In this document: piece after piece, positions 51,970-60,657 of the stretch
How positions within the stretch are numbered: the first letter of the stretch is position 1
Layout: each line of letters opens with the position of its first letter
The notes under the pieces: generated by a model
What the model saw: only the letters and a program-made list of their open reading frames with translations
What the model was told of the DNA's origin: nothing
Database searches by the model: none
Translations under genes and position numbers: made by a program
Assembly (NCBI GenBank): GCA_014649355.1
Contig: BMSW01000012.1
Location: forward strand, 1 to 64,000
From: Streptomyces althioticus
GTDB lineage: Bacteria > Actinomycetota > Actinomycetes > Streptomycetales > Streptomycetaceae
DNA: 64,000 nucleotides
Direction of reading: 5' to 3'

Positions 51970-52600
51970 GCCCCCCAGGGGCGCGGTGCCCTCCGGGACG
52001 TCGGCGGGGTGACCCCCCGGGGGGCGCGGGGAACTGCGCGCTCAGCCCCTGACGGGCCGCACCCGGCGTACGACGATGCGAGGCACTCTCTCAGCCGCGG
52101 GTACGGCGCTGGACGCGAGGCCCGCCGGGAGGGTGCCGCCTGCGCCCACCCGTGCCGCCCCAAGCGGCACGACTGCCCGCAGTCAGGCGCCCTCAAGGGG
52201 CGCGGGGAACTGCGCGCTCAGCCCCCGACAGGCTGCACTCGGCGTGCGACGTTGCGAGGCACCCCGTGCGCCGCGGGGACGGCGCCTTCGGTGGGGCCCG
52301 CCAGGAGGGTGCCGCCTGCGCCCACCCGTGCCGCCCCAAGCGGCACGACTGCCCGCAGTCGGCGGCGCCCTAAGGGGCGCGGGGAACTGCGCGCTCAGCC
52401 CGCGACGGGCCGCAGTCGGCGGCGCCCTAAGGGGCGCGGGGAACTGCGCGCTCAGCCCGCGACGGGCCGCAGTCGGCGGCGCCCTAAGGGGCGCGGGGAA
52501 CTGCGCGCTCAGCCCGCGACGGGCCGCACCCGGCGGCGCACAAAAGGGGCGCGGGGAACTGCGCGAGCGGCCACCGACGGCCCGCACCCGGCGTCGCGGC
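51970..52600 (+). repeat. Six-copy repeat block: two 178-bp units then 57-bp tandem units
   Basis: The hairpin core (AAGGGGCGCGGGGAACTG) recurs near 52018, 52194, 52372, 52429, 52486 and 52544. The first three are 176-178 bp apart and share a 55-base intervening segment (near 52130 and 52307) containing the small hairpin GTGCCGCCCCAAGCGGCAC. The last four are 57-58 bp apart. All copies are in plus orientation. Between units GCGCCC-TAAG-GGGCGC can also pair. Nothing else is coded between pimA and the LemA-like gene. Confidence 0.92.
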
Positions 52601-52659
52601 CGCCCCGGGGCGCAGCCCCGCGACAGGACCCGGCACCGCCGGTACTAGCCTTGCCGCCC

Positions 52660-53202
52660 GTGACCCCAACCCTCATCTGGATCCTCGTCGGACTCGTCGC
52701 CGTCGGCCTGTACCTGAGCTGGACGGCCGGACGCCTGGACCGCCTGCACGCCCGGATCGACGCCGCCCGCGCCGCGCTCGACGCGCAACTCCTGCGCCGC
52801 GCCTCCGTGGCGCAGGAACTGGCCACCTCCGGCGTGCTCGACCCCGCCGCCTCGATCGTGCTGTACGAGGCGGCCCACGCGGCCCGGCAGGCCGTGGAGG
52901 AGCAGCGGGAGGTCGCCGAGAGCGAGCTCACCCAGGCGCTGCGCGCGGTGTTCGCCGACGCCCAGCAGGTGGACGCGGTCAGGGAGGCGCCCGGGGGAGA
53001 GGAGGCCGCCCTCGAACTAGCCGAGGCCGTCCGCAGGGTCCCGATGGCCCGCCGCTTCCACAACGACGCCGTCCGCGCCGCCCGCGCCCTGCGGCTGCAC
53101 CGCAAGGTGCGCTGGTTCCGGTTGGCCGGACACGCCCCGTTCCCGATGGCGTTCGAAATGGACGACGAGCCGCCCGCGGCGCTGATCGAGCGGGCCGCCT
53201 GA
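52660..53202 (+). CDS. LemA-like membrane protein
   Basis: A 180-residue protein with one N-terminal helix (PTLIWILVGLVAVGLYLSW) and a long helical, coiled-coil-prone body. RLDRLHARIDAARAALDAQL, ARRFHNDAVRAARAL and the FPMAFEMDDE end resemble LemA proteins (the LemA signature has a similar RxxNDAVxxYN and a C-terminal acidic end). Topology is probably extracytoplasmic C-terminus. GTG 52660 lies 13 bases after TACTAG, so the message may be leaderless. Function unknown; it sits in front of pdxST as in related genomes. Confidence 0.7.
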   Translation: MTPTLIWILVGLVAVGLYLSWTAGRLDRLHARIDAARAALDAQLLRRASVAQELATSGVLDPAASIVLYEAAHAARQAVEEQREVAESELTQALRAVFADAQQVDAVREAPGGEEAALELAEAVRRVPMARRFHNDAVRAARALRLHRKVRWFRLAGHAPFPMAFEMDDEPPAALIERAA

Positions 53203-53338
53203 CAGCGGTTTCCGGCCACCCGGCCCGTCGCCCCCGACCGAAAACGAGCCACCGGCTCATCATTGGCCCTTGCTGTGGCCTGCTCCGGTCACGTTTCCTC
53301 AGTGCTGCAGAATCCCCCTCACCTCAGCGAGGTCATTC

Positions 53339-54250
53339 GTGTCCAGCACGCTCTCCGAAAACCAGGGTCCCGAGACCGGCACCGCGCGCGTGAAGCGCGG
53401 CATGGCCGAGCAGCTCAAGGGCGGCGTGATCATGGACGTCGTCACGCCCGAGCAGGCGAAGATCGCCGAGGACGCGGGCGCCGTCGCCGTCATGGCCCTG
53501 GAGCGCGTCCCCGCCGACATCCGCAAGGACGGCGGTGTGGCCCGCATGTCCGACCCGGACATGATCGAGGGCATCATCGACGCCGTGTCCATCCCGGTGA
53601 TGGCGAAGTCCCGCATCGGCCACTTCGTCGAGGCCCAGGTGCTCCAGTCCCTCGGCGTCGACTACATCGACGAGTCCGAGGTGCTCACCCCGGCCGACGA
53701 GGTCAACCACTCGGACAAGTGGGCGTTCACCACCCCCTTCGTCTGCGGCGCCACCAACCTGGGCGAGGCCCTGCGCCGCATCGCCGAGGGCGCCGCGATG
53801 ATCCGCTCCAAGGGCGAGGCCGGCACCGGCAACGTCGTCGAGGCCGTCCGCCACCTGCGCCAGATCAAGAACGAGATCGCCCGCCTGCGCGGCTACGACA
53901 ACAACGAGCTGTACGCCGCGGCCAAGGAGCTGCGCGCCCCGTACGAGCTGGTCAAGGAGGTCGCCGAGCTGGGCAAGCTGCCCGTCGTGCTGTTCTCCGC
54001 CGGCGGTGTGGCCACACCGGCCGACGCCGCGCTGATGCGCCAGCTCGGCGCCGAGGGCGTCTTCGTCGGCTCCGGCATCTTCAAGTCCGGCGACCCCGCC
54101 AAGCGCGCCGCGGCCATCGTCAAGGCGACCACCTTCTACGACGACCCGAAGATCGTCGCGGACGCGTCCCGCAACCTGGGCGAGGCCATGGTCGGCATCA
54201 ACTGCGACACCCTGCCCGAGACCGAGCGCTACGCCAACCGGGGCTGGTGA
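53339..54250 (+). CDS. pdxS: Pyridoxal 5'-phosphate synthase subunit PdxS
   Basis: A 303-residue lyase subunit that builds PLP from ribose 5-phosphate, glyceraldehyde 3-phosphate and ammonia. The catalytic Lys is in VMAKSRIGHF (Lys90), and the second Lys region is MIRSKGEAGTGN. VGINCDTLPETERYANRGW is the conserved C-terminus. GTG 53339 has GCGAGG six bases upstream. It forms a dodecamer with PdxT, whose gene overlaps its stop. Confidence 0.96.
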   Translation: MSSTLSENQGPETGTARVKRGMAEQLKGGVIMDVVTPEQAKIAEDAGAVAVMALERVPADIRKDGGVARMSDPDMIEGIIDAVSIPVMAKSRIGHFVEAQVLQSLGVDYIDESEVLTPADEVNHSDKWAFTTPFVCGATNLGEALRRIAEGAAMIRSKGEAGTGNVVEAVRHLRQIKNEIARLRGYDNNELYAAAKELRAPYELVKEVAELGKLPVVLFSAGGVATPADAALMRQLGAEGVFVGSGIFKSGDPAKRAAAIVKATTFYDDPKIVADASRNLGEAMVGINCDTLPETERYANRGW

Positions 54251-54855
54251 TGACCGCTCCCGTGATCGGAGTGCTCGCACTCCAGGGCGACGTACGGGAG
54301 CACCTGACGGCCCTGGCCGCGGCGGCGGCCGAGGCCGGGCCCGTCCGTCGCCCCGAGGAACTCGCCGAGGTCGACGGCCTGGTGATCCCGGGCGGGGAGT
54401 CCACCACGATCTCCAAACTCGCCGTGCTCTTCGGCCTGATGGAGCCCCTGCGCGCCCGCGTCCGCGCCGGGATGCCCGTCTACGGCACCTGCGCCGGCAT
54501 GATCATGCTCGCCGACAAGATCCTCGACCCGCGCTCCGGGCAGGAGACCGTCGGCGGCATCGACATGATCGTGCGCCGCAACGCCTTCGGACGGCAGAAC
54601 GAGTCCTTCGAGGCCGCCGTCGAGGTCAAGGGCGTTCCCGGGGAACCCGTCGAGGGGGTCTTCATCCGCGCCCCCTGGGTGGAGTCCGTCGGCGCGTCCG
54701 CCGAGGTGCTCGCCGAGCACGGCGGACACATCGTCGCGGTCCGCCAGGGCAACGCGCTGGCGACGTCCTTCCACCCCGAGCTGACCGGGGACCACCGGGT
54801 GCACCGCCTCTTCACCGACATGGTGCGGGCGTACCGGCGGGGCGAGTCCTTGTAG
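54250..54855 (+). CDS. pdxT: Pyridoxal 5'-phosphate synthase glutaminase PdxT
   Basis: A 201-residue class I glutamine amidotransferase. The nucleophile is Cys81 (PVYGTCAGMIML), the oxyanion loop GGESTT is near 48-53, and the His-Glu pair is in ATSFHPELTGD near 174-182. It supplies ammonia to PdxS. ATG 54250 overlaps the pdxS stop (TGATG), so the two are made together. Confidence 0.95.
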   Translation: MTAPVIGVLALQGDVREHLTALAAAAAEAGPVRRPEELAEVDGLVIPGGESTTISKLAVLFGLMEPLRARVRAGMPVYGTCAGMIMLADKILDPRSGQETVGGIDMIVRRNAFGRQNESFEAAVEVKGVPGEPVEGVFIRAPWVESVGASAEVLAEHGGHIVAVRQGNALATSFHPELTGDHRVHRLFTDMVRAYRRGESL

Positions 54856-54903
54856 GATTCCTGCGTTCGTTGCAGAGATGGGTTACGCGAAGGAGACAGG
54901 CAG

Positions 54904-55656
54904 ATGTCCGGCCACTCTAAATGGGCCACGACGAAGCACAAGAAGGCCGTGATCGACGCCAAGCGCGGCAAGCTCTTCGCGAAGCTCATCAAGAACATCG
55001 AGGTCGCGGCCCGGATGGGCGGAGCCGACCCCGAAGGCAACCCGACGCTGTACGACGCCATCCAGAAGGCGAAGAAGCAGTCGGTGCCCAACAAGAACAT
55101 CGACTCCGCGGTCAAGCGCGGCGCGGGCCTCGAGGCCGGCGGCGCCGACTACGAGACGATCATGTACGAGGGCTACGGCCCCAACGGTGTCGCGGTGCTC
55201 ATCGAGTGCCTCACCGACAACCGCAACCGCGCCGCCTCGGACGTGCGCGTCGCGATGACCCGCAACGGCGGCTCCATGGCCGACCCGGGTTCGGTGTCGT
55301 ACCTGTTCAACCGCAAGGGCGTGGTGATCGTCCCCAAGGGCGAGCTGAGCGAGGACGACGTCCTCGCCGCCGTGCTCGACGCGGGCGCCGAGGAGGTCAA
55401 CGACCTCGGTGAGTCCTTCGAGGTGCTCAGCGAGGCCACCGACCTGGTCGCCGTGCGCACCGCGCTGCAGGACGCCGGCATCGACTACGAGTCGGCCGAC
55501 GCCAACTTCGTCCCGACGATGCAGGTCGAGCTGGACGAGGAGGGCGCCAAGAAGATCTTCAAGCTCATCGACGCGCTGGAGGACAGCGACGACGTGCAGA
55601 ACGTCTTCGCCAACTTCGACGTGAGCGACGAGATCATGGAGAAGGTCGACGCCTGA
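54904..55656 (+). CDS. yebC: YebC/PmpR-family transcription-translation regulator
   Basis: A 250-residue protein. It begins SGHSKWATTKHKKAVIDAKRGKLF (the family opening) and carries three domains with the conserved YEGYGPNGVAVLIECLTDNRNR near 80-101. YebC proteins bind DNA as regulators, and some members act in translation at polyproline stretches. GGAGACAGGC lies before ATG 54904. It stands ahead of ruvCAB, the common actinobacterial arrangement, but a strong terminator separates them. Confidence 0.93.
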   Translation: MSGHSKWATTKHKKAVIDAKRGKLFAKLIKNIEVAARMGGADPEGNPTLYDAIQKAKKQSVPNKNIDSAVKRGAGLEAGGADYETIMYEGYGPNGVAVLIECLTDNRNRAASDVRVAMTRNGGSMADPGSVSYLFNRKGVVIVPKGELSEDDVLAAVLDAGAEEVNDLGESFEVLSEATDLVAVRTALQDAGIDYESADANFVPTMQVELDEEGAKKIFKLIDALEDSDDVQNVFANFDVSDEIMEKVDA

Positions 55657-55669
55657 CGCGTATCGGGGC

Positions 55670-55704
55670 GGCGGGCCGACGGGACACACACCCGTCGGCC
55701 CGCC
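55670..55704 (+). terminator. Terminator between yebC and ruvC
   Basis: A perfect 14-bp stem (55670-55683 with 55691-55704) has a 7-base loop and is followed by GCTTTGTC. It indicates that ruvCAB has its own promoter. Confidence 0.88.
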
Positions 55705-55763
55705 GCTTTGTCGGTGGCACCCGATAGCCTGCACAAACAGGTGATCGAGCAAGGGGGCGACGC

Positions 55764-56342
55764 GTGCGCGTGCTGGGGGTGGACCCGGGACTGACCCGGT
55801 GCGGTGTCGGCGTCGTCGAAGGGGTCGCGGGACGCCCGCTGACCATGCTCGGCGTGGGCGTCGTCCGCACGCCCCCCGACGCCGACCTCGGACACCGCCT
55901 GGTCGCCGTCGAGCAGGGCCTGGAGCAGTGGCTCGACGAGCACCGCCCGGAGTTCGTCGCCGTGGAGCGCGTCTTCAGCCAGCACAACGTGCGCACGGTG
56001 ATGGGCACCGCCCAGGCCAGCGCCGTCGCCATCCTCTGCGCCTCCCGCCGCGGCATCCCCGTCGCGCTGCACACACCCAGCGAGGTCAAGGCCGCCGTCA
56101 CCGGCTCGGGCCGCGCCGACAAGGCCCAGGTCGGGGCCATGGTGACCCGCCTGCTGCGGCTCGACGCACCGCCCAAGCCGGCCGACGCCGCCGACGCCCT
56201 CGCGCTCGCAATCTGCCACATCTGGCGCGCCCCCGCCCAGAACCGCCTCCAGCAGGCCGTCGCCGCCCACGCGGCGCGGACCCCGCCGACCACCCCCCGG
56301 GCCCCCGCGGCCCGCCACACATCGAAAGGCCGTACGGCATGA
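55764..56342 (+). CDS. ruvC: Holliday junction resolvase RuvC
   Basis: A 192-residue endonuclease that cuts Holliday junctions made by RuvAB. Catalytic acids are visible: Asp7 (VLGVDPGLTRCG), the Glu in FVAVERVFSQHN near 69, and the Asp pair in KPADAADALALAICH near 138-146. GTG 55764 has GGGGG upstream. A C-terminal Ala/Pro/Thr-rich tail of about 30 residues is disordered. ATGA overlap with ruvA. Confidence 0.95.
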   Translation: MRVLGVDPGLTRCGVGVVEGVAGRPLTMLGVGVVRTPPDADLGHRLVAVEQGLEQWLDEHRPEFVAVERVFSQHNVRTVMGTAQASAVAILCASRRGIPVALHTPSEVKAAVTGSGRADKAQVGAMVTRLLRLDAPPKPADAADALALAICHIWRAPAQNRLQQAVAAHAARTPPTTPRAPAARHTSKGRTA

Positions 56343-56944
56343 TCGCCTTCGTCAGCGGCACGGTCGCCGCCCTCAGCCCCGACACCGCGGTGGTCGAGGT
56401 CGGCGGCGTCGGCATGGCCGTCCGGTGCACGCCGGACACGCTGTCCACCCTGCGCGTCGGACAGCCGGCGAAGCTCGCGACCTCCCTCGTCGTCCGCGAG
56501 GACTCGCTCACGCTGTACGGCTTCGCCGACGAGGACGGCCGCCAGGTCTTCGAGCTGCTCCAGACCGCCAGCGGCGTCGGCCCCCGGCTCGCCCAGGCCA
56601 TGCTCGCCGTGCACAGCCCCGACGCCCTGCGCCGCGCGGTGGCCACGGGGGACGAGAAGGCGCTGACCGCCGTCCCCGGCATCGGCAAGAAGGGCGCCCA
56701 GAAGCTCCTCCTCGAACTGAAGGACCGGCTCGGCGAGCCCACCGGCGCCCCCGCGGTCGGCGCGCCCGTCACCTCCGGCTGGCGCGACCAGCTGCACGCC
56801 GCCCTCATCGGACTGGGGTACGCGACCCGTGAGGCCGACGAAGCCGTGGCCGCGGTGACCCCCCAGGCGGAGGCCGCCGAGGGCGCCGTACCGGTGGGGC
56901 AGCTGCTCAAGGCGGCCCTCCAGACGCTGAACCGCGCCCGATGA
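56339..56944 (+). CDS. ruvA: Holliday junction DNA helicase subunit RuvA
   Basis: A 201-residue junction-binding protein. The N-terminal OB domain starts MIAFVSGTVAALSPDTAVVEVGGVG. Tandem helix-hairpin-helix motifs are TASGVGPRLAQAML and VPGIGKKGAQKLLLELKD. A short linker leads to the C-terminal domain that binds RuvB (LIGLGYATREADEAVA). It is coupled to ruvC by overlap; ruvB follows after 73 bases. Confidence 0.96.
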   Translation: MIAFVSGTVAALSPDTAVVEVGGVGMAVRCTPDTLSTLRVGQPAKLATSLVVREDSLTLYGFADEDGRQVFELLQTASGVGPRLAQAMLAVHSPDALRRAVATGDEKALTAVPGIGKKGAQKLLLELKDRLGEPTGAPAVGAPVTSGWRDQLHAALIGLGYATREADEAVAAVTPQAEAAEGAVPVGQLLKAALQTLNRAR

Positions 56945-57017
56945 CCGCGGACCGCGACCGCCGCCCGAGGGCCCACGACCGCGCCCGAGTCCGCACGGAG
57001 AGCTGAGGCACACGCAC

Positions 57018-58088
57018 ATGAACTGGGACGACACGAACGACACCGCCGCCTCCGAGCGGCTGGTGGAATCGGTCGCCGACCGCGAGGACCAGGCCGTCGA
57101 GGCCGCGCTGCGCCCCAAGGACCTGGGCGAGTTCATCGGCCAGGAGAAGGTCCGCGAGCAGCTCGACCTGGTGCTGCGCGCCGCCCGCGCCCGCGGCGCC
57201 ACCGCCGACCACGTGCTGCTCTCCGGCGCCCCCGGCCTCGGCAAGACCACCCTCTCCATGATCATCGCGGCCGAGATGGAAGCCCCCATCCGCATCACCT
57301 CGGGCCCCGCCATCCAGCACGCGGGCGACCTCGCGGCGATCCTGTCCTCCCTCCAGGAGGGCGAGGTCCTCTTCCTCGACGAGATCCACCGCATGTCGCG
57401 GCCCGCCGAGGAGATGCTGTACATGGCGATGGAGGACTTCCGCGTCGACGTGATCGTCGGCAAGGGCCCCGGCGCCACCGCCATCCCGCTGGAGCTGCCG
57501 CCCTTCACCCTGGTCGGCGCCACCACCCGGGCCGGCCTGCTGCCGCCCCCGCTGCGCGACCGCTTCGGCTTCACCGCGCACATGGAGTTCTACGAGCCGG
57601 GCGAGCTGGAGCGGGTCGTCCACCGCTCGGCGGCCCTGCTCGACGTGGAGATCGACGCGGCGGGCGCCGCCGAGATCGCCGGACGCTCCCGCGGCACGCC
57701 CCGCATCGCCAACCGCCTGCTGCGCCGGGTCCGGGACTACGCGCAGGTCAAGGCGGACGGCCGGATCACCCAGGACGTCGCCGCCGCGGCCCTCGCGGTG
57801 TACGAGGTGGACGCCCGGGGCCTGGACCGGCTGGACCGGGCGGTGCTGGAGGCGCTGCTGAAGCTGTTCGGCGGCGGCCCGGTCGGCCTGTCCACGCTCG
57901 CCGTCGCGGTGGGGGAGGAGCGTGAGACCGTGGAGGAGGTGGCCGAGCCCTTCCTGGTGCGGGAGGGCCTGCTCGCCCGTACCCCGCGGGGACGGGTGGC
58001 GACGCCCGCGGCGTGGTCGCATCTCGGCCTCACGCCGCCGCGCTCCCAGGCCGCCGGAAACGGACAAGGGGACCTGTTCGGGGCGTGA
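57018..58088 (+). CDS. ruvB: Holliday junction branch-migration ATPase RuvB
   Basis: A 356-residue AAA+ motor. Walker A is SGAPGLGKTT near 70-79, Walker B is LFLDEIHRM near 122-130, sensor 1 is VGATTRAGLL, and the arginine-finger and sensor 2 regions follow (SRGTPRIANRLLRRVRDYA). A winged-helix DNA-binding domain ends the protein. Its start follows CACACGC after a gene-free 73-base gap with no hairpin, consistent with one ruvCAB transcript. Confidence 0.97.
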   Translation: MNWDDTNDTAASERLVESVADREDQAVEAALRPKDLGEFIGQEKVREQLDLVLRAARARGATADHVLLSGAPGLGKTTLSMIIAAEMEAPIRITSGPAIQHAGDLAAILSSLQEGEVLFLDEIHRMSRPAEEMLYMAMEDFRVDVIVGKGPGATAIPLELPPFTLVGATTRAGLLPPPLRDRFGFTAHMEFYEPGELERVVHRSAALLDVEIDAAGAAEIAGRSRGTPRIANRLLRRVRDYAQVKADGRITQDVAAAALAVYEVDARGLDRLDRAVLEALLKLFGGGPVGLSTLAVAVGEERETVEEVAEPFLVREGLLARTPRGRVATPAAWSHLGLTPPRSQAAGNGQGDLFGA

Positions 58089-58253
58089 CGGCGAGCACGC
58101 TGGCCCGGGCAGGAACCCCGGTGCCATGCTGAGCGTTGTTCCGGTGGTGCGGACTCGCTTAGACTCCGCCGATGCCGCCCTTGTCGGCGGCGCCACATAC
58201 CCCCAACCATCAGGCCGTTCACCATCGCGGTCGTGTGAAGGAAGTTCCGACCC

Positions 58254-58748
58254 GTGAGTCTCCTGACCCTCCTCCCGTTCATTGTGCTCATCGGGGCCAT
58301 GTTCCTGATGACCCGGTCGGCCAAGAAGAAGCAGCAGCAGGCCATCGAGATGCGGAACCAGATGCAGCCCGGTTCCGGCGTCCGCACGATCGGGGGCATG
58401 TACGCCACGGTCAAGGAGGTCAGCGAGGACACCGTCCTCCTCGACGCCGGGCCGGGTGTGGAGCTGCTGTTCGCCAAGAACTCGATCGGTGCCGTCCTGA
58501 CCGACGAGGAGTACAACCGCATCGTGCACGGCATCGAGCACGACCTGCAGTCCGACGCCGACGTCGTCCCCGACGACGCCTCCTCCCTCACCGAGACCGA
58601 CGACTCCTCCGACGCTGCCGCCGCCTCCGACGACACGCCTGTCGACCTCGGCAAGAAGGACGCGGCCGACGAGCCGGCGGACGAGCCCGCCGACGCCACG
58701 GCGGACGCGCGGTCGAAGAAGTCCGACGGCGAGACCGACGCGAAGTAG
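58254..58748 (+). CDS. yajC: Preprotein translocase subunit YajC
   Basis: A 164-residue protein with one N-terminal helix (LLTLLPFIVLIGAMFLM), the conserved RSAKKKQQQAIEMRNQMQPGSGVRT-like linker and the YajC domain up to about residue 90. The last 65 residues are an acidic, Asp/Ala/Ser-rich tail (DDSSDAAAASDD...) that is absent from short bacterial YajC. It assists SecDF. GTG 58254 is preceded by GGAAG. Confidence 0.92.
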   Translation: MSLLTLLPFIVLIGAMFLMTRSAKKKQQQAIEMRNQMQPGSGVRTIGGMYATVKEVSEDTVLLDAGPGVELLFAKNSIGAVLTDEEYNRIVHGIEHDLQSDADVVPDDASSLTETDDSSDAAAASDDTPVDLGKKDAADEPADEPADATADARSKKSDGETDAK

Positions 58749-58755
58749 CCGTGTT

Positions 58756-58790
58756 CCCGGGGCGCGCGGGTGAGGCCCGCGCGCCCCGGG
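58756..58790 (+). terminator. Perfect 15-bp hairpin between yajC and secD
   Basis: 58756-58770 pairs exactly with 58776-58790 around TGAGG. Without a T-tract it could be a terminator, an attenuator that lowers secDF relative to yajC, or an RNA-processing stem. Confidence 0.75.
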
Positions 58791-58881
58791 ACATGCCCGG
58801 CTCGCACGGGATCCCGACACCATGTCATGGCCACCCGCCCCCTGACCGGGGACGAGGCGGCCCGAGAGGGAGTACGAGAAG

Positions 58882-60654
58882 GTGGCAGCACTCAAAAAGG
58901 GACGGAACGCGAGCGCCACAAGCAAGCCGTGGCGCTCGCTGGCTCTGATCCTGATCGCCATCGTGGCGCTCACCGGAGGGATGTTCGCCTCCGGGCACAC
59001 CACTCCGCGTCTCGGCATCGACCTGGCCGGCGGAACGAGCATCACGCTGGCTGCGGTCCCCGAGGCGGGCCAGGAGTCCGCGATCAACAAGACCAACATG
59101 GACACCGCGGTCTCCATCATGGAGCGGCGTGTCAACGGTCTGGGCGTCTCCGAGGCCGAGGTCCAGACGCAGGGCGACCGCAACATCATCGTCAACATTC
59201 CCAAGGGCACGAATTCCAAGCAGGCCCGGGAACAGGTCGGCACCACCGCCAAGCTCTACTTCCGTCCCGTGATCGCCACCGAGCTGGCCGAGGGCGGCGC
59301 CGCCCCCCAGCCCAGCGCGACCGGCGAGCCCTCCGCCGACCCCTCCGGCGACACGTCCGGCGACAAGGCGACGGACGGCGCGAGCCAGGAGGCCACCGAC
59401 GGCTCCTCGGCGTCCGCCGACCCCTCGGCGAGCGCCACCACCCAGGGCCGCGCGGTCACCGACGCCCTGAAGGCCGACGAGAGCCCGGCCGCCACGGACA
59501 AGGCCAGCCCCTCCCCGTCCGCGACGGGCGGCGCCGCCGACCCCGACGCGAAGCTCCAGGAGGCGTACGCCAAGCTCGACTGCACCAAGGAGGACGTCCG
59601 CGCCACCGCCGGTGACGGCGCCAAGGCCACCGAGTCCACGGTCGCCTGCGGCCAGAACTCCCAGGGTCAGTGGCAGAAGTACATCCTCGGCCCGGCCGCC
59701 GTCGACGGCACCGACGTCGACGAGGCCGACGCCGTCCTGAACACCACCTCCGGCGCCGGCTGGACCGTGACCATGAAGTTCACGGGCGAGGGCTCCAAGA
59801 AGTTCGCCGACATCACCGGCCAGCTCGCGCAGAAGCAGTCCCCGCAGAACCAGTTCGCGATCGTCCTGGACGGCGAGGTCGTCTCCGACCCGTACGTCCG
59901 GCAGGCCCTGACCGGCGGCAACGCCGAGATCTCCGGCAACTTCAACCAGCAGTCGGCGCAGGACCTCGCCAACATGCTGTCCTACGGCGCCCTGCCCCTG
60001 ACCTTCCGCGAGGACAGCGTCACCACCGTCACCGCCGCCCTCGGCGGCGAGCAGCTCGAGGCCGGTCTGATCGCCGGCGCCATCGGCCTCGCGCTGGTGA
60101 TCCTGTACCTGCTCTTCTACTACCGGGGTCTGTCGTTCATCGCCATCGCGTCGCTGGGGGTCTCCGCGGCCCTCACCTACGTGATCATGGCGCTGCTCGG
60201 CCCGACCATCGGCTTCGCGCTGAACCTGCCGGCCGTCTGCGGCGCCATCGTCGCCATCGGCATCACGGCGGACTCGTTCATCGTCTACTTCGAACGGGTC
60301 CGGGACGAGATCCGCGAGGGCCGCTCCCTGCGCCCCTCCGTGGAGCGGGCCTGGCCGCGCGCCCGGCGCACCATCCTGGTCTCCGACTTCGTGTCCTTCC
60401 TCGCCGCCGCGGTGCTCTTCGTGGTCACCGTCGGCAAGGTGCAGGGCTTCGCGTTCACCCTGGGCCTGACCACCGTCCTCGACGTCGTGGTGGTGTTCCT
60501 CTTCACCAAGCCGCTGCTGACGCTGATGGCCCGCCGCAAGTTCTTCGCGAGCGGCCACAAGTGGTCCGGTCTCGACCCGAAGGCGCTGGGCGCGAAACCG
60601 CCGCTGCGCCGCACCCGTCGTCCCTCCGCCCCTGCCCAGACGAAGGAGGCGTGA
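58882..60654 (+). CDS. secD: Protein translocase subunit SecD
   Basis: A 590-residue membrane protein that pulls exported proteins through SecYEG using the proton gradient. TM1 is SLALILIAIVALTGGMF, D1 follows (LGIDLAGGTSITL), then the P1 exterior domain, and five C-terminal helices (GLIAGAIGLALVILYLLFYY onward). Inside P1, residues about 135-220 are a Ser/Asp/Ala/Gly-rich low-complexity insertion that lengthens the family core. GTG 58882 has AGAAGG upstream. Co-transcribed with secF. Confidence 0.95.
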   Translation: MAALKKGRNASATSKPWRSLALILIAIVALTGGMFASGHTTPRLGIDLAGGTSITLAAVPEAGQESAINKTNMDTAVSIMERRVNGLGVSEAEVQTQGDRNIIVNIPKGTNSKQAREQVGTTAKLYFRPVIATELAEGGAAPQPSATGEPSADPSGDTSGDKATDGASQEATDGSSASADPSASATTQGRAVTDALKADESPAATDKASPSPSATGGAADPDAKLQEAYAKLDCTKEDVRATAGDGAKATESTVACGQNSQGQWQKYILGPAAVDGTDVDEADAVLNTTSGAGWTVTMKFTGEGSKKFADITGQLAQKQSPQNQFAIVLDGEVVSDPYVRQALTGGNAEISGNFNQQSAQDLANMLSYGALPLTFREDSVTTVTAALGGEQLEAGLIAGAIGLALVILYLLFYYRGLSFIAIASLGVSAALTYVIMALLGPTIGFALNLPAVCGAIVAIGITADSFIVYFERVRDEIREGRSLRPSVERAWPRARRTILVSDFVSFLAAAVLFVVTVGKVQGFAFTLGLTTVLDVVVVFLFTKPLLTLMARRKFFASGHKWSGLDPKALGAKPPLRRTRRPSAPAQTKEA

Positions 60655-60657
60655 GAG

